A stretch of DNA of 64,000 nt. Origin: Dokdonella immobilis (lineage in GTDB: Bacteria; Pseudomonadota; Gammaproteobacteria; Xanthomonadales; Rhodanobacteraceae). Shown here one piece after another: positions 8,262 through 17,142 of the stretch. Made by a program: the position numbers and the translations under genes. Under the pieces are notes generated by a model, which saw only the letters and a list, made by a program, of their open reading frames with translations, did not search any database and was not told the origin of the DNA. Where the stretch lies: NCBI RefSeq assembly GCF_900115085.1, contig NZ_FOVF01000006.1:1-64000 (forward strand), read 5' to 3'. Numbering within the stretch: position 1 is the first letter of the stretch; each line of letters begins with the position of its first letter.

Positions 8262-8576
8262 TGACGCCTGCGCGGTACCCTACGCCCGGGATTCGCGAAT
8301 GTAAAGAAGCACTTGCCCTGAACAGATCCGGTCGCGTTGAGGCGCCGCCATGGCCACGAATTTCGTTGAGGGAGGGGATTCGATGAAACCGATGGCCGCG
8401 CTTGCGGTCTCTATGCGGGCCCCTGGCGGATGCCGGGTGCTGGCCCGGTCCCGGCGCCATGATTCTTTACATCGCCGACTGGGACGTGCTGCTTCGGACA
8501 GTCGCCCCGGTCCGGGCGGGATCCGACGCCAAGCGCCCGGATCCGCCGATGATCGCCATTCAATTCAAGCCTCGGA
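8262..8576. other. Intergenic, no gene recognised
   Basis: The divergent region between the nrdJ control sites and the Deg protease gene. A short open frame begins at 8350, but it has no homology I recognise, is rich in Arg/Pro/Gly and runs into the protease start, so I treat it as non-coding. No clear promoter or terminator. Confidence 0.4.
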
Positions 8577-9959
8577 ATGACTCCCATGCCCTGGAAACCC
8601 GCATCCCCGACTTTCCTCGTGTCGATTCTGGCCCTCGTTCTCGGCCTGACCACGAACCTCAGCCTGGCCAGCCTGCCGCCCGCCGTCGATGGCCAGCCCC
8701 TGCCGACCCTGGCGCCGATGATCGATCGGGTCACGCCGGCGGTGGTCAACATCAATACCAAGACCCGCGTGCAGGTGCGCGATCCGTTCTTCGACGATCC
8801 GGTGTTCCGGCGTTTCTTCAACATCCCGAACCAGCCGCGCGAGCGCGTCCAGCAATCGCTCGGCTCGGGCGTGATCGTCGATGCCGGCAAGGGCTACGTG
8901 CTGACCAACAACCATGTCACCCAGGGCGCCGACGACATCGACGTGACCCTGCACGACAACCGCACGGTCAAGGCGCGCGTGATCGGCTCGGATCCGGACA
9001 CCGATCTGACCGTGCTGCAGATCCCGGCCGATGGGCTGCAGGCGATCCCGCTGGCCCGCTCGAAGGACCTGCGCGTCGGCGATTTCGTGGTCGCCATCGG
9101 CGATCCGTTCGGACTCGGCCAGACCGTCACCTCGGGCATCGTCTCGGCGCTCGACCGCACCGGCCTGAGCCGCGGCTACCAGAACTTCATCCAGACCGAT
9201 GCCTCGATCAACCCGGGCAATTCGGGCGGCGCCCTCGTCAATCTGCGCGGTGAACTGGTCGGCATCAACTCGATGATCTTCTCGCCGTCCGGCGCGAGCG
9301 TCGGCATCGGCTTCGCGATTCCGAGCGACCTCGCCGCCAACGTCATGCGCCAGCTCGTCGCCTACGGCGAAGTGCGCCGCGGCGCGCTCGGGGTCGACAC
9401 CCAGGACATCACCCCGGAGATCGCCGGCCTGCTCGGCATCGATCCCGGCAAGGGCGCCGTGGTCACCCGCGTGCGCAATGGCTCGGCCGCCGCTTCGGCC
9501 GGGCTCAGGCCCGGCGACGTGATCACTGCGGTCAACGGCAAGGCCATCGGCTCCGGCCAGGAGTTGCACAACATCGAAGGCCTGACACCGGTCGGCACGG
9601 TGCTCAGCATCGACCTGCAGCGCGAAGGCAAACTGATCAACGTGGCCCTGACCCTGAATGCCAGCGCCTCGACCAGCCTGCGCGGCACGGATCTCGACGC
9701 GCGCCTGGCCGGCGTCGTGCTCAGCGACCTCAGCGATTCGCAGCGCCGGCCGGGATTGAGCGGCAGCATCGCGAAGAGCGTGGAACGCTCGAGCCGGGCC
9801 TACGCCAGCGGCCTGCGCCCCGGTGACGTCATCGTCGGCATCAACCAGCGGGACATCGAGGACACCGGCGAACTGGCCGACCTGTTGCAGCGCACGCCAC
9901 GCCAGCTGTTGCTGACCGTCGTTCGTGGCCAGAGCGTGTTCTATCTGCTGCTGAAATAG
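8577..9959 (+). CDS. Do/Deg-family periplasmic serine endoprotease
   Basis: 460 aa. An N-terminal hydrophobic signal (residues ~12-31, ending LSLAS) targets the periplasm. The trypsin-like domain has His113 (TNNHVT), Asp143 (DTDLTVL) and Ser216 (GNSGGAL). Two PDZ domains follow at ~270-360 and ~375-455, as in DegP/DegQ, which degrade or chaperone misfolded envelope proteins. The length matches DegQ-type enzymes. The start could instead be the ATG at 8586 (MPWKP), which gives the same signal peptide. It stands alone, with the minus-strand hypothetical gene converging from downstream. I cannot separate DegP from DegQ from sequence alone. Confidence 0.93.
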   Translation: MTPMPWKPASPTFLVSILALVLGLTTNLSLASLPPAVDGQPLPTLAPMIDRVTPAVVNINTKTRVQVRDPFFDDPVFRRFFNIPNQPRERVQQSLGSGVIVDAGKGYVLTNNHVTQGADDIDVTLHDNRTVKARVIGSDPDTDLTVLQIPADGLQAIPLARSKDLRVGDFVVAIGDPFGLGQTVTSGIVSALDRTGLSRGYQNFIQTDASINPGNSGGALVNLRGELVGINSMIFSPSGASVGIGFAIPSDLAANVMRQLVAYGEVRRGALGVDTQDITPEIAGLLGIDPGKGAVVTRVRNGSAAASAGLRPGDVITAVNGKAIGSGQELHNIEGLTPVGTVLSIDLQREGKLINVALTLNASASTSLRGTDLDARLAGVVLSDLSDSQRRPGLSGSIAKSVERSSRAYASGLRPGDVIVGINQRDIEDTGELADLLQRTPRQLLLTVVRGQSVFYLLLK

Positions 9960-9981
9960 GACACCGGACGGGCGCGCGCGC

Positions 9982-10341
9982 TCATGACCGCGTGCGTTCG
10001 ATCGGCTCCTGCGGCGCCGTCTGCGCAGGCTGGGCGCCGGCGCCGTGATCGCAGTGTGGGCGGGCGCCCACCTGCTCGCGCAGGATTTGCACGAGCGGGG
10101 CGTATTCGCGATCGGCGAAATACTCCCAGACATCGTCCCACCGGCAGAAACTGACCTTCTCGACCTGACCGTAGTCGGCCAGCGTGATGTCATCGGCCGC
10201 CTTGTCGATGGCCTCGGCCAGCAGGTAGCCGGCCCAGGCCATGAAGCCGTATGGGGGCCGCTCGTGCAGGAGCACCGCAAGTACGCTGCCGTCGGCGCGG
10301 GGCTGCGAATCCCGCGCGATCAATGATCCCGTTCCGACCAT
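9982..10341 (-). CDS. Hypothetical protein
   Basis: 119 aa with no family I recognise. The start at 10341 (MVGTGSLIARD) is chosen because GAGAGGAG lies just upstream; the frame is open further to 10419 without a better site. The sequence is soluble-looking, with a central segment FMAWAGYLLAEAIDKAADD followed by an acidic/aromatic stretch WDDVWEYFADREYAPLVQILREQV and a Gln/Pro-rich tail. No signal peptide or membrane segment. It ends 22 nt from the Deg protease stop, converging with it. Gene reality is supported by the ribosome site and compositional regularity only. Confidence 0.55.
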   Translation of the reverse strand: MVGTGSLIARDSQPRADGSVLAVLLHERPPYGFMAWAGYLLAEAIDKAADDITLADYGQVEKVSFCRWDDVWEYFADREYAPLVQILREQVGARPHCDHGAGAQPAQTAPQEPIERTRS

Positions 10342-10613
10342 GGCCCCGCTCCTCTCCGTGGACGCGGATGCTATGACTTTCCCAAATCCGTGGGAAGGGA
10401 GCACTTCACGCGGATGCAACTTCGTCTGGAAGGCCGATCGAAGTGATCTTTCCGACCTTTGCGCGGACCGCGGCCGCAGGCCTTCCGTCCCGGTTCATCG
10501 GCCTGTGTCAGGGCGCACGCAGGCCTTCCGCGATTCCGACCCGTTCATGATCCATCAACCGACCCTCATCACGGCTGTCTTACAGTATCGGCATCCGAAC
10601 GACAGGAGGCGCC

Positions 10614-10862
10614 ATGGGCGCTGTGGACTACGTGCAGTGGCCGGCCATGCTGGCGACCCTGCTTGCCGCCTGGCTGGTCGCATCCCAGCAGCGGTCTCGA
10701 CGCGATCACGGCTTCTGGGTGTTCCTGCTCAGCAACGCGCTCTGGGTGATCTGGGCCGTACCTTCGCAGGCCTGGGCCCTGGTCGTGCTACAGGTCGGCC
10801 TGGCCTTTTCCAACGTGCGCGGGGTGATCAAGAACCGGAGCGCCAACGCCTCATCGACCTGA
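10614..10862 (+). CDS. Small two-helix membrane protein
   Basis: 82 aa, preceded by AGGAGG 4 nt from the ATG. Two hydrophobic segments are visible, ~10-25 (AMLATLLAAWLVASQ) and ~35-66 (FLLSNALWVIWA through ALVVLQVGLAFS), with an Arg-rich loop QQRSRRDHG between them. The C-terminus is a short basic tail. It resembles small inner-membrane proteins annotated only as hypothetical. Its 3' end overlaps the converging topoisomerase gene by 12 nt. Function unknown. Confidence 0.7.
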   Translation: MGAVDYVQWPAMLATLLAAWLVASQQRSRRDHGFWVFLLSNALWVIWAVPSQAWALVVLQVGLAFSNVRGVIKNRSANASST

Positions 10863-11906
10863 CCGGCTCGGGGCAGCGCCCGCCCCGGCCTTCCGCAGGA
10901 AGCGCAGGCTGGCCCGTTCGAGCTTGCGCGGATAGGCCACCTCCTGCGCGCTGATCACGCGTTGCAGGGAGCCTTCGCTCCAGGCGGAGATGACGGCCGG
11001 GTGGATATAGGAATTGCGGCAAACCGCCGGCGTGTTGCGCAGGGCTTCGGCGACCACGCGGATCACTTCGTTGATCGCGCGCGCCAGGAGGCGTGCATCG
11101 ACAGGATCCGGCAGCGGCGTGGTGACGAAGACGGCGATGGCGTGCCGGGTCGCTCCCCAGGTGCGGAAATCCTTGGCCGTGAAATCACCGCCCATGGCGG
11201 CCAGCAGGTAATCGTTGACCATGCCCGAGTCGATGGGCTGCGGCACGCCATCATCGCCGGTGAACTGGAACAGGGCCTGCCCCGGCAGTTGACGGCAGCG
11301 ACGCAGCAGACGCACGAGGCGCGCGTCATCCACCGGCACGCTGTGCTTCAGTCCGCTCTTGCCGCGAAAGCGGATCAGGGCCCGACCGCGAAGGAAAGCG
11401 ACATGCCGGGCCAGCAGGGTGGTCAGTCCGAACGATCCGTTCTCGTCACGGTAGCGGGCATTGCCGATCCGGACCAGGGTCTCGGCCAGCAGGCTGACGA
11501 CGATCGCAACGACCTTTTCGCGGGGCAGGCCGGGCAAGCGCAGATCACGCCGCAGCGCCCGGCGCAGGCGTGGCAGGCGTTCGCCGAAGTCGACCAGACG
11601 TGTGAACTTGCCGGCATCGCGCACGGCGCGCCAGCGCGGATGGTAGCGGTACTGCTTGCGGCCGCGGGCATCGCGTCCGGTCGCCTGCAGATGGCCGCGC
11701 GGGTTCGCGCAGATCCAGACGTCTTCGTAGGCCGGGGGAATCGCGAGTTTGCGGATACGCTCGAGGGTCGGGGCGTCGGTAACCCTGCAGCCGTCCGCGT
11801 CTCGGTAGACGAAGCCCTTGCCGGCGCGGCGACGGCGAATGCCGGGGGCCTCGTCACTGACATGGACGAGTCCGGCCAGCCGCGCCTGTGCCGGGCCCTC
11901 GCTCAT
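10851..11906 (-). CDS. DNA topoisomerase IB (poxvirus/eukaryote-like)
   Basis: 351 aa. It relaxes supercoils by a 3'-phosphotyrosine intermediate. Visible features are the N-terminal clamp region with LAIPPAYEDVWIC, the catalytic-domain start QATGRDARGRKQYRYHP, the lid/active-site RFRGKSGLKHSVP, the conserved His region KDFRTWGATRHA, and the catalytic Tyr in NTPAVCRNSYIHP near the C-terminus. This is the full length for bacterial members. The start at 11906 gives an ATGA overlap with the stop of the upstream FAD oxidoreductase, implying translational coupling; the frame itself opens 36 nt earlier. Type IB enzymes are sporadic in bacteria and often near stress or repair genes, which fits ligD and ku a few kb away. 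Confidence 0.92.
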   Translation of the reverse strand: MSEGPAQARLAGLVHVSDEAPGIRRRRAGKGFVYRDADGCRVTDAPTLERIRKLAIPPAYEDVWICANPRGHLQATGRDARGRKQYRYHPRWRAVRDAGKFTRLVDFGERLPRLRRALRRDLRLPGLPREKVVAIVVSLLAETLVRIGNARYRDENGSFGLTTLLARHVAFLRGRALIRFRGKSGLKHSVPVDDARLVRLLRRCRQLPGQALFQFTGDDGVPQPIDSGMVNDYLLAAMGGDFTAKDFRTWGATRHAIAVFVTTPLPDPVDARLLARAINEVIRVVAEALRNTPAVCRNSYIHPAVISAWSEGSLQRVISAQEVAYPRKLERASLRFLRKAGAGAAPSRSGR

Positions 11907-13114
11907 GACCCCTTGCGCGTGAACGAGAACAGGCCTGCACACGGATGTTCGTCGCCCTCGAGCGCGGCGCGGATGATGCGGGCACCGATCGCGCTGTAGG
12001 TGATGCCGTTGCCGCCATAGGCCATGGCGAAATGCACGCGCGGGCCGTACCGCGCATGCGGACCAAAGTACGGCAATCCGTCCGGCGTTTCGGCGAAGGT
12101 ACCGGCCCAGGCGAAGGCGATTTCGAGCGGGACATCGGCAAAGCGGGCGGCGAACCGGCGCCGGAGTTTTTCCGCCTTGGACGACACGCTGGCATCGCGT
12201 CGGGCCGGAATGTCGATCGCATCATCCTCGCCGCCGATGATCAGGCGACGATCGACCGTGCTGCGCGCGTACAGATACGGCCGCGCGGTTTCCCAGACCA
12301 CGCACTCGTCGAGTGGACCGATGCCGTCGGGCAGCGGGTCCGTGACGAATGCATAGCTGGACCGATTGCGGGCGACGCGTTCGTCGAGGAAGCCTTGCGA
12401 CTCGTAGCCGGCGGCCACGACCACATGCCGGCAGCGGATCTGGCGACCATTGTCGAGCCGCACCGTGGCGCCGCGCGCGCTCGGGTCGATCGCGGCGACC
12501 GCCGTGCGCTCGAACAACTCGGCGCCGTTGCGAATCGCCTGGGCAAGCAGGCGACGCGCGAACTGGACCGGATCCACTTCGGCGGCGACGGCCGAGAGCA
12601 GACCGACGCCGGCATCGAGCCCGAAGCGCTGCGCGAGCGATTCGCGCTCGAGGCATTCGACCTCGAAGCCATGCCTGCGACGCAAGGCGGCCTCGGCGCG
12701 CACGCGCCGATCGTGATACCAGTGGCTCGAAAAATACAGGCTGCGCATGGGCCTGACATCGACCTTGCGCAGGCGACGGGCGAGGCGCAGCAGATCGCGC
12801 ACCGCCGCTTCGCAGGCGCGATAGGCAAGCAGGGCCGCATCGAGACCGAAGGTCCGGCCCAGCGCCTGCAGTTCGACATCGATTTCGTACTGCAGCAGGG
12901 CCGTGCTCGCCGAGGTGCTGCCCCAGCCTGCCTGGCGACGATCGACCAGGGTTACCGACCGGCCCGATGCGATGAGTTCGCGCGCGACCAGGGCGGCGGT
13001 GATACCTGCACCGATGATCAGGACATCGCAGCGATGATCGCGCTCGAGCGGCGGGTAAAACGCCGCCTGGGCGTTCTTGAGCATCCAGTAGGGGGAACCA
13101 CTCTTCAGATCCAT
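11903..13114 (-). CDS. FAD-dependent oxidoreductase, DAO family
   Basis: 403 aa. The N-terminal Rossmann dinucleotide motif is VLIIGAGITAALVA, with the second strand VTLVDRRQAGWGSTSAST. The C-terminal FAD-contact region is FAWAGTFAETPDGLPYFG. Such proteins oxidise amines or amino acids (glycine oxidase, DadA, PuuB-like); the substrate cannot be told. The start at 13114 (MDLKSGSPYWML) is preferred because family members begin with a short aromatic lead; no clear ribosome site is seen and the frame is open to 13180. It is translationally coupled to the topoisomerase IB gene (ATGA overlap), an unusual pairing. Confidence 0.85.
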   Translation of the reverse strand: MDLKSGSPYWMLKNAQAAFYPPLERDHRCDVLIIGAGITAALVARELIASGRSVTLVDRRQAGWGSTSASTALLQYEIDVELQALGRTFGLDAALLAYRACEAAVRDLLRLARRLRKVDVRPMRSLYFSSHWYHDRRVRAEAALRRRHGFEVECLERESLAQRFGLDAGVGLLSAVAAEVDPVQFARRLLAQAIRNGAELFERTAVAAIDPSARGATVRLDNGRQIRCRHVVVAAGYESQGFLDERVARNRSSYAFVTDPLPDGIGPLDECVVWETARPYLYARSTVDRRLIIGGEDDAIDIPARRDASVSSKAEKLRRRFAARFADVPLEIAFAWAGTFAETPDGLPYFGPHARYGPRVHFAMAYGGNGITYSAIGARIIRAALEGDEHPCAGLFSFTRKGS

Positions 13115-13318
13115 CGGCACACTACCGTAAATGAGTGCCGCGCATCGTCGTCCGGGCCAGATGAACTGCGCTGGAAGCACGCGCGCGAGCGCCTGGTGTT
13201 TTCGCAGCCGGGCGCTAAACGCTTCATGAAAGCCCTTCCCCGCCTGTACCCGTTGTTCACTTTGTATTGTTCGAGTCGACGGTCTACTCCGGTTTCAACC
13301 AGCCCGAGGAGATCGACC

Positions 13319-13924
13319 ATGCAACGCAAGTTCAACGATGACCAGGTCCATGAGTTGCTGTACCAGGCGCTTGAGACGGAGCGCGGCGGCATCAAGCTGT
13401 ATACGACCGCGATTCGCGCCGCCGCCAACGACGATCTCAGGAAGGAATGGGAGGGCTACCTCTCGGAAACGCGCACGCACGAAAGCGTGCTGACCCATGT
13501 GTTTACCGAGTTGGGACTCGATCCAGAGACGCCGTCGCCAGGTCGCGCCGTCGTCGCGCACATCGGCGATTCACTGGTGCAGGCGATCGAGATGGCCCTG
13601 CAGGACGGCAATCCCGAGGCGGCCCAACTCGTTGCCGGCGAATGCGTCGTGCTCGCCGAAACCAAGGACCATTTGAACTGGGAACTGATCGGACATGTCG
13701 CGAAGCATTCCAGCGGCGAGATGTCTAAGGTGCTGAAGCAGGCCTACGAAGCGGTGGAGCAGGATGAGGACCACCACCTCTACCACACCACCGGATGGAC
13801 GCGCGAACTGTGGATTGATTCGCTCGGATTTCCTGCCGTGCTTCCGCCTCCGGAGGAAGTCAAGAATGTGGAAACGGCGATCGGTGCGTCACGTGCGGAA
13901 CATGCGCGCAGCGAAATGCTCTAA
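13319..13924 (+). CDS. Ferritin-like diiron-domain protein
   Basis: 201 aa, all helical in appearance. Glu and His residues are spaced as in a four-helix ferritin-like bundle: ALETERGG near residue 20, RTHESVLTH at ~52-60, ECVVLAETKDH at ~105-115, and EQDEDHHLYHTTGW at ~145-160. These would ligand a diiron or manganese site. The start at 13319 has GAGGAG just upstream; the much longer frame open to 11945 is only antisense to the FAD oxidoreductase. A role in oxidative-stress or metal handling is inferred. It is followed by a 318-bp intergenic region with structured inverted repeats. Confidence 0.8.
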   Translation: MQRKFNDDQVHELLYQALETERGGIKLYTTAIRAAANDDLRKEWEGYLSETRTHESVLTHVFTELGLDPETPSPGRAVVAHIGDSLVQAIEMALQDGNPEAAQLVAGECVVLAETKDHLNWELIGHVAKHSSGEMSKVLKQAYEAVEQDEDHHLYHTTGWTRELWIDSLGFPAVLPPPEEVKNVETAIGASRAEHARSEML

Positions 13925-13956
13925 GGCAGGATGTCAACAAGCAGCGAAGCCGTCAC

Positions 13957-14039
13957 GACGCCTGCCTGTATGCAGATCCCGACGCGCGGAACCAGACATT
14001 CAAGTCGGCGCAAAAAGTGTCCGCGCGCAGGCAGGCGTC
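13957..14039. repeat. Nested inverted repeat downstream of the ferritin-like gene
   Basis: The outer arms are a perfect 12-bp match: GACGCCTGCCTG at 13957-13968 and its complement at 14028-14039. The inner arms are 8 bp perfect: CGCGCGGA at 13983-13990 and TCCGCGCG at 14020-14027. On the right the two arms are contiguous; on the left a 14-nt bulge separates them. No T run follows, so a simple terminator is not obvious. It could be a transcribed structured RNA or a REP-like element. Lies within the 318-bp gene-free stretch 13925-14242. Confidence 0.6.
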
Positions 14040-14070
14040 ACCTGACCGATGGATCGGATGGTCAAAAGGT

Positions 14071-14159
14071 CGCGTCCAGAAGGCCCGTCACAGGCACGGC
14101 GCGGCTCGGGGAAACCCTGCATACGCAGGATTCGTGACGTGCTTCGCAGCCTGGACGCG
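14071..14159. repeat. Three-tier inverted-repeat structure, candidate structured RNA
   Basis: The outer arms are CGCGTCCAG at 14071-14079 and its exact complement at 14151-14159. The middle arms are CGTCAC at 14086-14091 and GTGACG at 14134-14139. The inner hairpin is CCTGC at 14116-14120 and GCAGG at 14125-14129 with a four-base loop. The nesting is in register, so an ~89-nt RNA of one long bulged stem is possible. It ends 83 nt before the start of the next gene. Confidence 0.5.
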
Positions 14160-14242
14160 TGGCCGGTTCGCGACTGCCATGCCGTTCAGGCGAGCCGGCA
14201 TAGCCTTTGAATCCGGTTTGGAACCCTTTGGAGTCCTGCACC

Positions 14243-14485
14243 ATGAATGAAGAATCCCTGACCGCAGCGGAACGCCCCGCGCTACGCGCCGGCTTTCCGC
14301 CCCCGCCCGAGTTCGGCGATGTCGTCGATGCCCTCGACGATGCCGCAGCGGCATTCCGGGTCGTCGTGCGCAGGCGCACCGAGGGCCTGCTCGACCGGGC
14401 ACGCATCCGGATCCGCGAACGCCCGTTGCGCGCCGTCGCCCTTGCCGCCGGCGCGGCCTGGCTGATCGCTCGACTGCGCCGCTGA
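14243..14485 (+). CDS. Small membrane-anchored protein, DUF883/ElaB-like
   Basis: 80 aa. The N-terminal two thirds are soluble and helical. The C-terminus is one short hydrophobic segment flanked by charge, RPLRAVALAAGAAWLIARLRR, the pattern of the ElaB/YqjD family, whose members bind ribosomes or sit in the inner membrane in stationary phase. Family assignment is by pattern only. The ATG is preceded by TTTGGAG. It converges on ligD, with 12 nt between stops. Function unproven. Confidence 0.65.
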   Translation: MNEESLTAAERPALRAGFPPPPEFGDVVDALDDAAAAFRVVVRRRTEGLLDRARIRIRERPLRAVALAAGAAWLIARLRR

Positions 14486-14497
14486 TCGTCCTCGCTC

Positions 14498-17002
14498 TCA
14501 GAGCGCGTCGAGATCGGGCAGGGACTGCTCAATCCTGGCGATCGCGGCCCACGGATCCGCAGCGCGCCTGTCGATCCAGGACAGTGCGTTCTTCAGGGTG
14601 AACTGATCGGGCTTGCGCACGCGCGCCAGATCTTCCCAGGCAATAGGCATGGCCACACCTGCACTTTCCCGAGCCCGCAGCGAGTACGAGGCGATGCTCG
14701 TCGCGCCGTGGGCATTGCGCAGCCAGTCGATGAAGATGCGGCCCTTGCGGCGGCTCTTGTCGGCGACGCTGACGAAGCGCTCCGGATCGAGCTTGACCAT
14801 GGCCTCGGCGACCGCGCGCGCGAATGCCTTGACCGCGTCCCATTCCACGCTCGGCTTGAGGGGCACGACGAGATGCAGGCCCTTTCCCCCCGAGGTGCGC
14901 AGGAATGCCTGCAGGCCGACCGAGTCGAGCTGGCGGTGCAGGCGGCGGGCAGCGCGCTTCACCTCGCCCCACGAAGCACCGGGGCCAGGATCGAGATCGA
15001 AGACCATGCGATCGGCGCGCTCCGGCGCGGCCGAGCGTGCACCCCACGGATGAAATTCGAGGGCGTTCATCTGCACGAGTTCGAGCAGGCCCTCGACGTC
15101 GTCGATGCACAGGTAACGGTTGCGTCCGCTTTTCTCGCGAATCATCACGCCATGCACATGCTTGCCGATGCCACGGGTCGCGTGCTTCTGGAAGAAGCAG
15201 CCCTCACCGACACCATCCGGGCAGCGCACGATCGACAGCGGCCGGCCTTCGATTTCGGCCAGCAGCCACGGGGCCACGGCACGGTAGTAGTCGGCGACGT
15301 CCTGCTTGGTGCGGCCCGTCTCGGCATAGACGAGGCGCTGCGGATGGCTGATCTCGATCCTGGAATTGGCCATGGCGCTGTTCTTCCGTTCGGCACGTGG
15401 CGTGCGGGCTGACTGCCCGGAACGACGCGCGGCGGGGTGGCCCACGGTATCGGGGGCGACATCGGCGCGCGACTTGTCTTCGCGCAAGGCCTTGAACGCT
15501 GGCTGGCGCAGCAGGCCGCGATTGCCGACGCCCTGGAAGTAAACCTCGACCACAAGCTCCGGCGTGACCCAATGCGCGCCATCGAGGTCGGCCCTGGCCA
15601 TCCGCTCGGTCGGCACCGGAGCGTCGTCGATCACGCTCGCATCGAGACGGCGGCGCAGCATGCGCAGACGCTCGTTGCCGATGCCGGTTCCGACGCGGCC
15701 AGCATAGCGCAGGCCGCGCCCGTGCGGCTTGGCCAGGAGCAGGGCGCCGAGACCGCGACGATGTCCCTTTGGCTCGGTGAAACCGACCACGATGAATTCA
15801 TCGGAAAGGCGTGCCTTGGACTTGACCCAGTCGCCGTTGCGGGCGCCGCGATAGACGCTGTCGATGCGCTTGCTGACGAGGCCTTCAAGGCCATTCGCGG
15901 CGGCCTGGGCGAACAAGGCCGGACCATGGCCCACTTCGTGCTCGGAATAGCGCAACAGCGGATCGGGATGGGCCGCGAGCAGGGCGGCCAGCCAGGCCTT
16001 CCGCGCGAGCAGCGGCACCTCGGCGAACGAGCGCCCGTCGGCATGGATGACATCGAACAGCATGTAGAGGATGTCTGCCCCGTTGTCCCCGGCGAGTCGC
16101 TCCTGCAAGGCATTGAAGCTGTCGCGGCCGTCGTCGAGGACGATGATCTCGCCATCCAGGCGCGCGCTGCGCAATCCGAGCCCGGCGATGGCGCGGGCAA
16201 TCGCTGGCAGTCGCCCGGTCCACTCGATGCCGTTGCGCGACCACAAGCGGACCTTGCCGCCCGCGACCGCGGCGAGCAGGCGGTAACCATCCCACTTGGG
16301 TTCGTGCAACCAGTGGCTGCCGCGCGGCGGCTTGTCCGCGGGCTTGCAGAGTTCGGCCTTGAACGCGGCCGTGGTGATCCGTTGCGGCACGCTGCCGGGC
16401 AGTTCCTCCGGCGAAGGCGGCGCCGCGGCACGCCGCTGCCGCGCGGCAGCGGCAGGCTTCGCCGGGAGGCGCTTCGTTGCACGCGGACGGTCGCTGCGCC
16501 GGTCGAGAAAATCATCCGCCTCGGCCGCCCGGGCGAATGCATCGCGGTGCTTGATCAGCAGCCACTGTGGCTTGCCGCCGCGGCGCCGCGTGCGCACGAG
16601 CACCCAGCTGCCGCGCAGGATTGCGCCATGCAGGGTGAACTTGAGTTCACCGGCCTCGAGTCCGGCGCGTGCGCTGCCCTCGGCCTCCCAGGTTCCGGAA
16701 TCGAAGATGTCGACATGGCCGGCACCATAGTTGCCTTCGGCAATGTCGCCCTCGAAGGTCGCATAGGCCAGCGGATGATCCTCGACCTCGACGGCCAGGC
16801 GCTTGACCGTCGGATCGAGGCTCGGCCCCTTCGGCACTGCCCAGCTCTTCAAGGCGCCATCGAGCTCGAGCCGAAAGTCGTAGTGCCGATGCGAGGCGTG
16901 GTGGAGCTGCACGACGAAGCGGCGCCCGCCGCGTTTACCGCCTGCGCTGGGCTCGCGCGTGCGCGAGAAATCGCGTTTGCTGCGATAGGTTTGGAGCGGC
17001 AT
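14498..17002 (-). CDS. ligD: Multifunctional ATP-dependent DNA ligase LigD
   Basis: 834 aa with domain order phosphoesterase-ligase-polymerase, as in the Pseudomonas enzyme. Residues ~25-150 are the 3'-phosphoesterase (FVVQLHHASHRHYDFRLEL). The ligase domain has the adenylation lysine in HEPKWDGYRL and the later DGEIIVLDD and EGLVSKR motifs. The C-terminal archaeo-eukaryotic-primase-type polymerase includes ADYYRAVAPWLLAE, the DLDPGPG metal site and SGGKGLHLVVPL. It repairs double-strand breaks by non-homologous end joining with Ku. The start at 17002 (MPLQTYRSKRDF) matches the family start; the frame opens 48 nt earlier. Divergently transcribed from ku, 140 bp apart, so they probably share a control region. 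Confidence 0.96.
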   Translation of the reverse strand: MPLQTYRSKRDFSRTREPSAGGKRGGRRFVVQLHHASHRHYDFRLELDGALKSWAVPKGPSLDPTVKRLAVEVEDHPLAYATFEGDIAEGNYGAGHVDIFDSGTWEAEGSARAGLEAGELKFTLHGAILRGSWVLVRTRRRGGKPQWLLIKHRDAFARAAEADDFLDRRSDRPRATKRLPAKPAAAARQRRAAAPPSPEELPGSVPQRITTAAFKAELCKPADKPPRGSHWLHEPKWDGYRLLAAVAGGKVRLWSRNGIEWTGRLPAIARAIAGLGLRSARLDGEIIVLDDGRDSFNALQERLAGDNGADILYMLFDVIHADGRSFAEVPLLARKAWLAALLAAHPDPLLRYSEHEVGHGPALFAQAAANGLEGLVSKRIDSVYRGARNGDWVKSKARLSDEFIVVGFTEPKGHRRGLGALLLAKPHGRGLRYAGRVGTGIGNERLRMLRRRLDASVIDDAPVPTERMARADLDGAHWVTPELVVEVYFQGVGNRGLLRQPAFKALREDKSRADVAPDTVGHPAARRSGQSARTPRAERKNSAMANSRIEISHPQRLVYAETGRTKQDVADYYRAVAPWLLAEIEGRPLSIVRCPDGVGEGCFFQKHATRGIGKHVHGVMIREKSGRNRYLCIDDVEGLLELVQMNALEFHPWGARSAAPERADRMVFDLDPGPGASWGEVKRAARRLHRQLDSVGLQAFLRTSGGKGLHLVVPLKPSVEWDAVKAFARAVAEAMVKLDPERFVSVADKSRRKGRIFIDWLRNAHGATSIASYSLRARESAGVAMPIAWEDLARVRKPDQFTLKNALSWIDRRAADPWAAIARIEQSLPDLDAL

Positions 17003-17142
17003 CCCGGCTAAGTCCTGCAAAGGTGGTGGCAGCAGCGAGCCTGATAGCAAGGCCAGTCTGAATCACGCCGAAACCGCGCCGGCACGGCGGCGTTCATGGA
17101 TCCGGTGGCACGCTTGCCTCCCGGCGCGAAATGGAGAGTGAC

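Noticed and set aside
8068-8400. Cobalamin riboswitch upstream of nrdJ
   Set aside because: No B12-box-like stretch or matching stems found by eye; NrdR boxes are present instead.
8565-10280. 571-codon minus-strand frame opposite the Deg protease
   Set aside because: Low-complexity composition and full overlap with a recognised protease.
11945-13924. 659-codon plus-strand frame including the ferritin-like protein
   Set aside because: The first ~458 codons are antisense to the FAD oxidoreductase; the real start at 13319 has a GAGGAG ribosome site.
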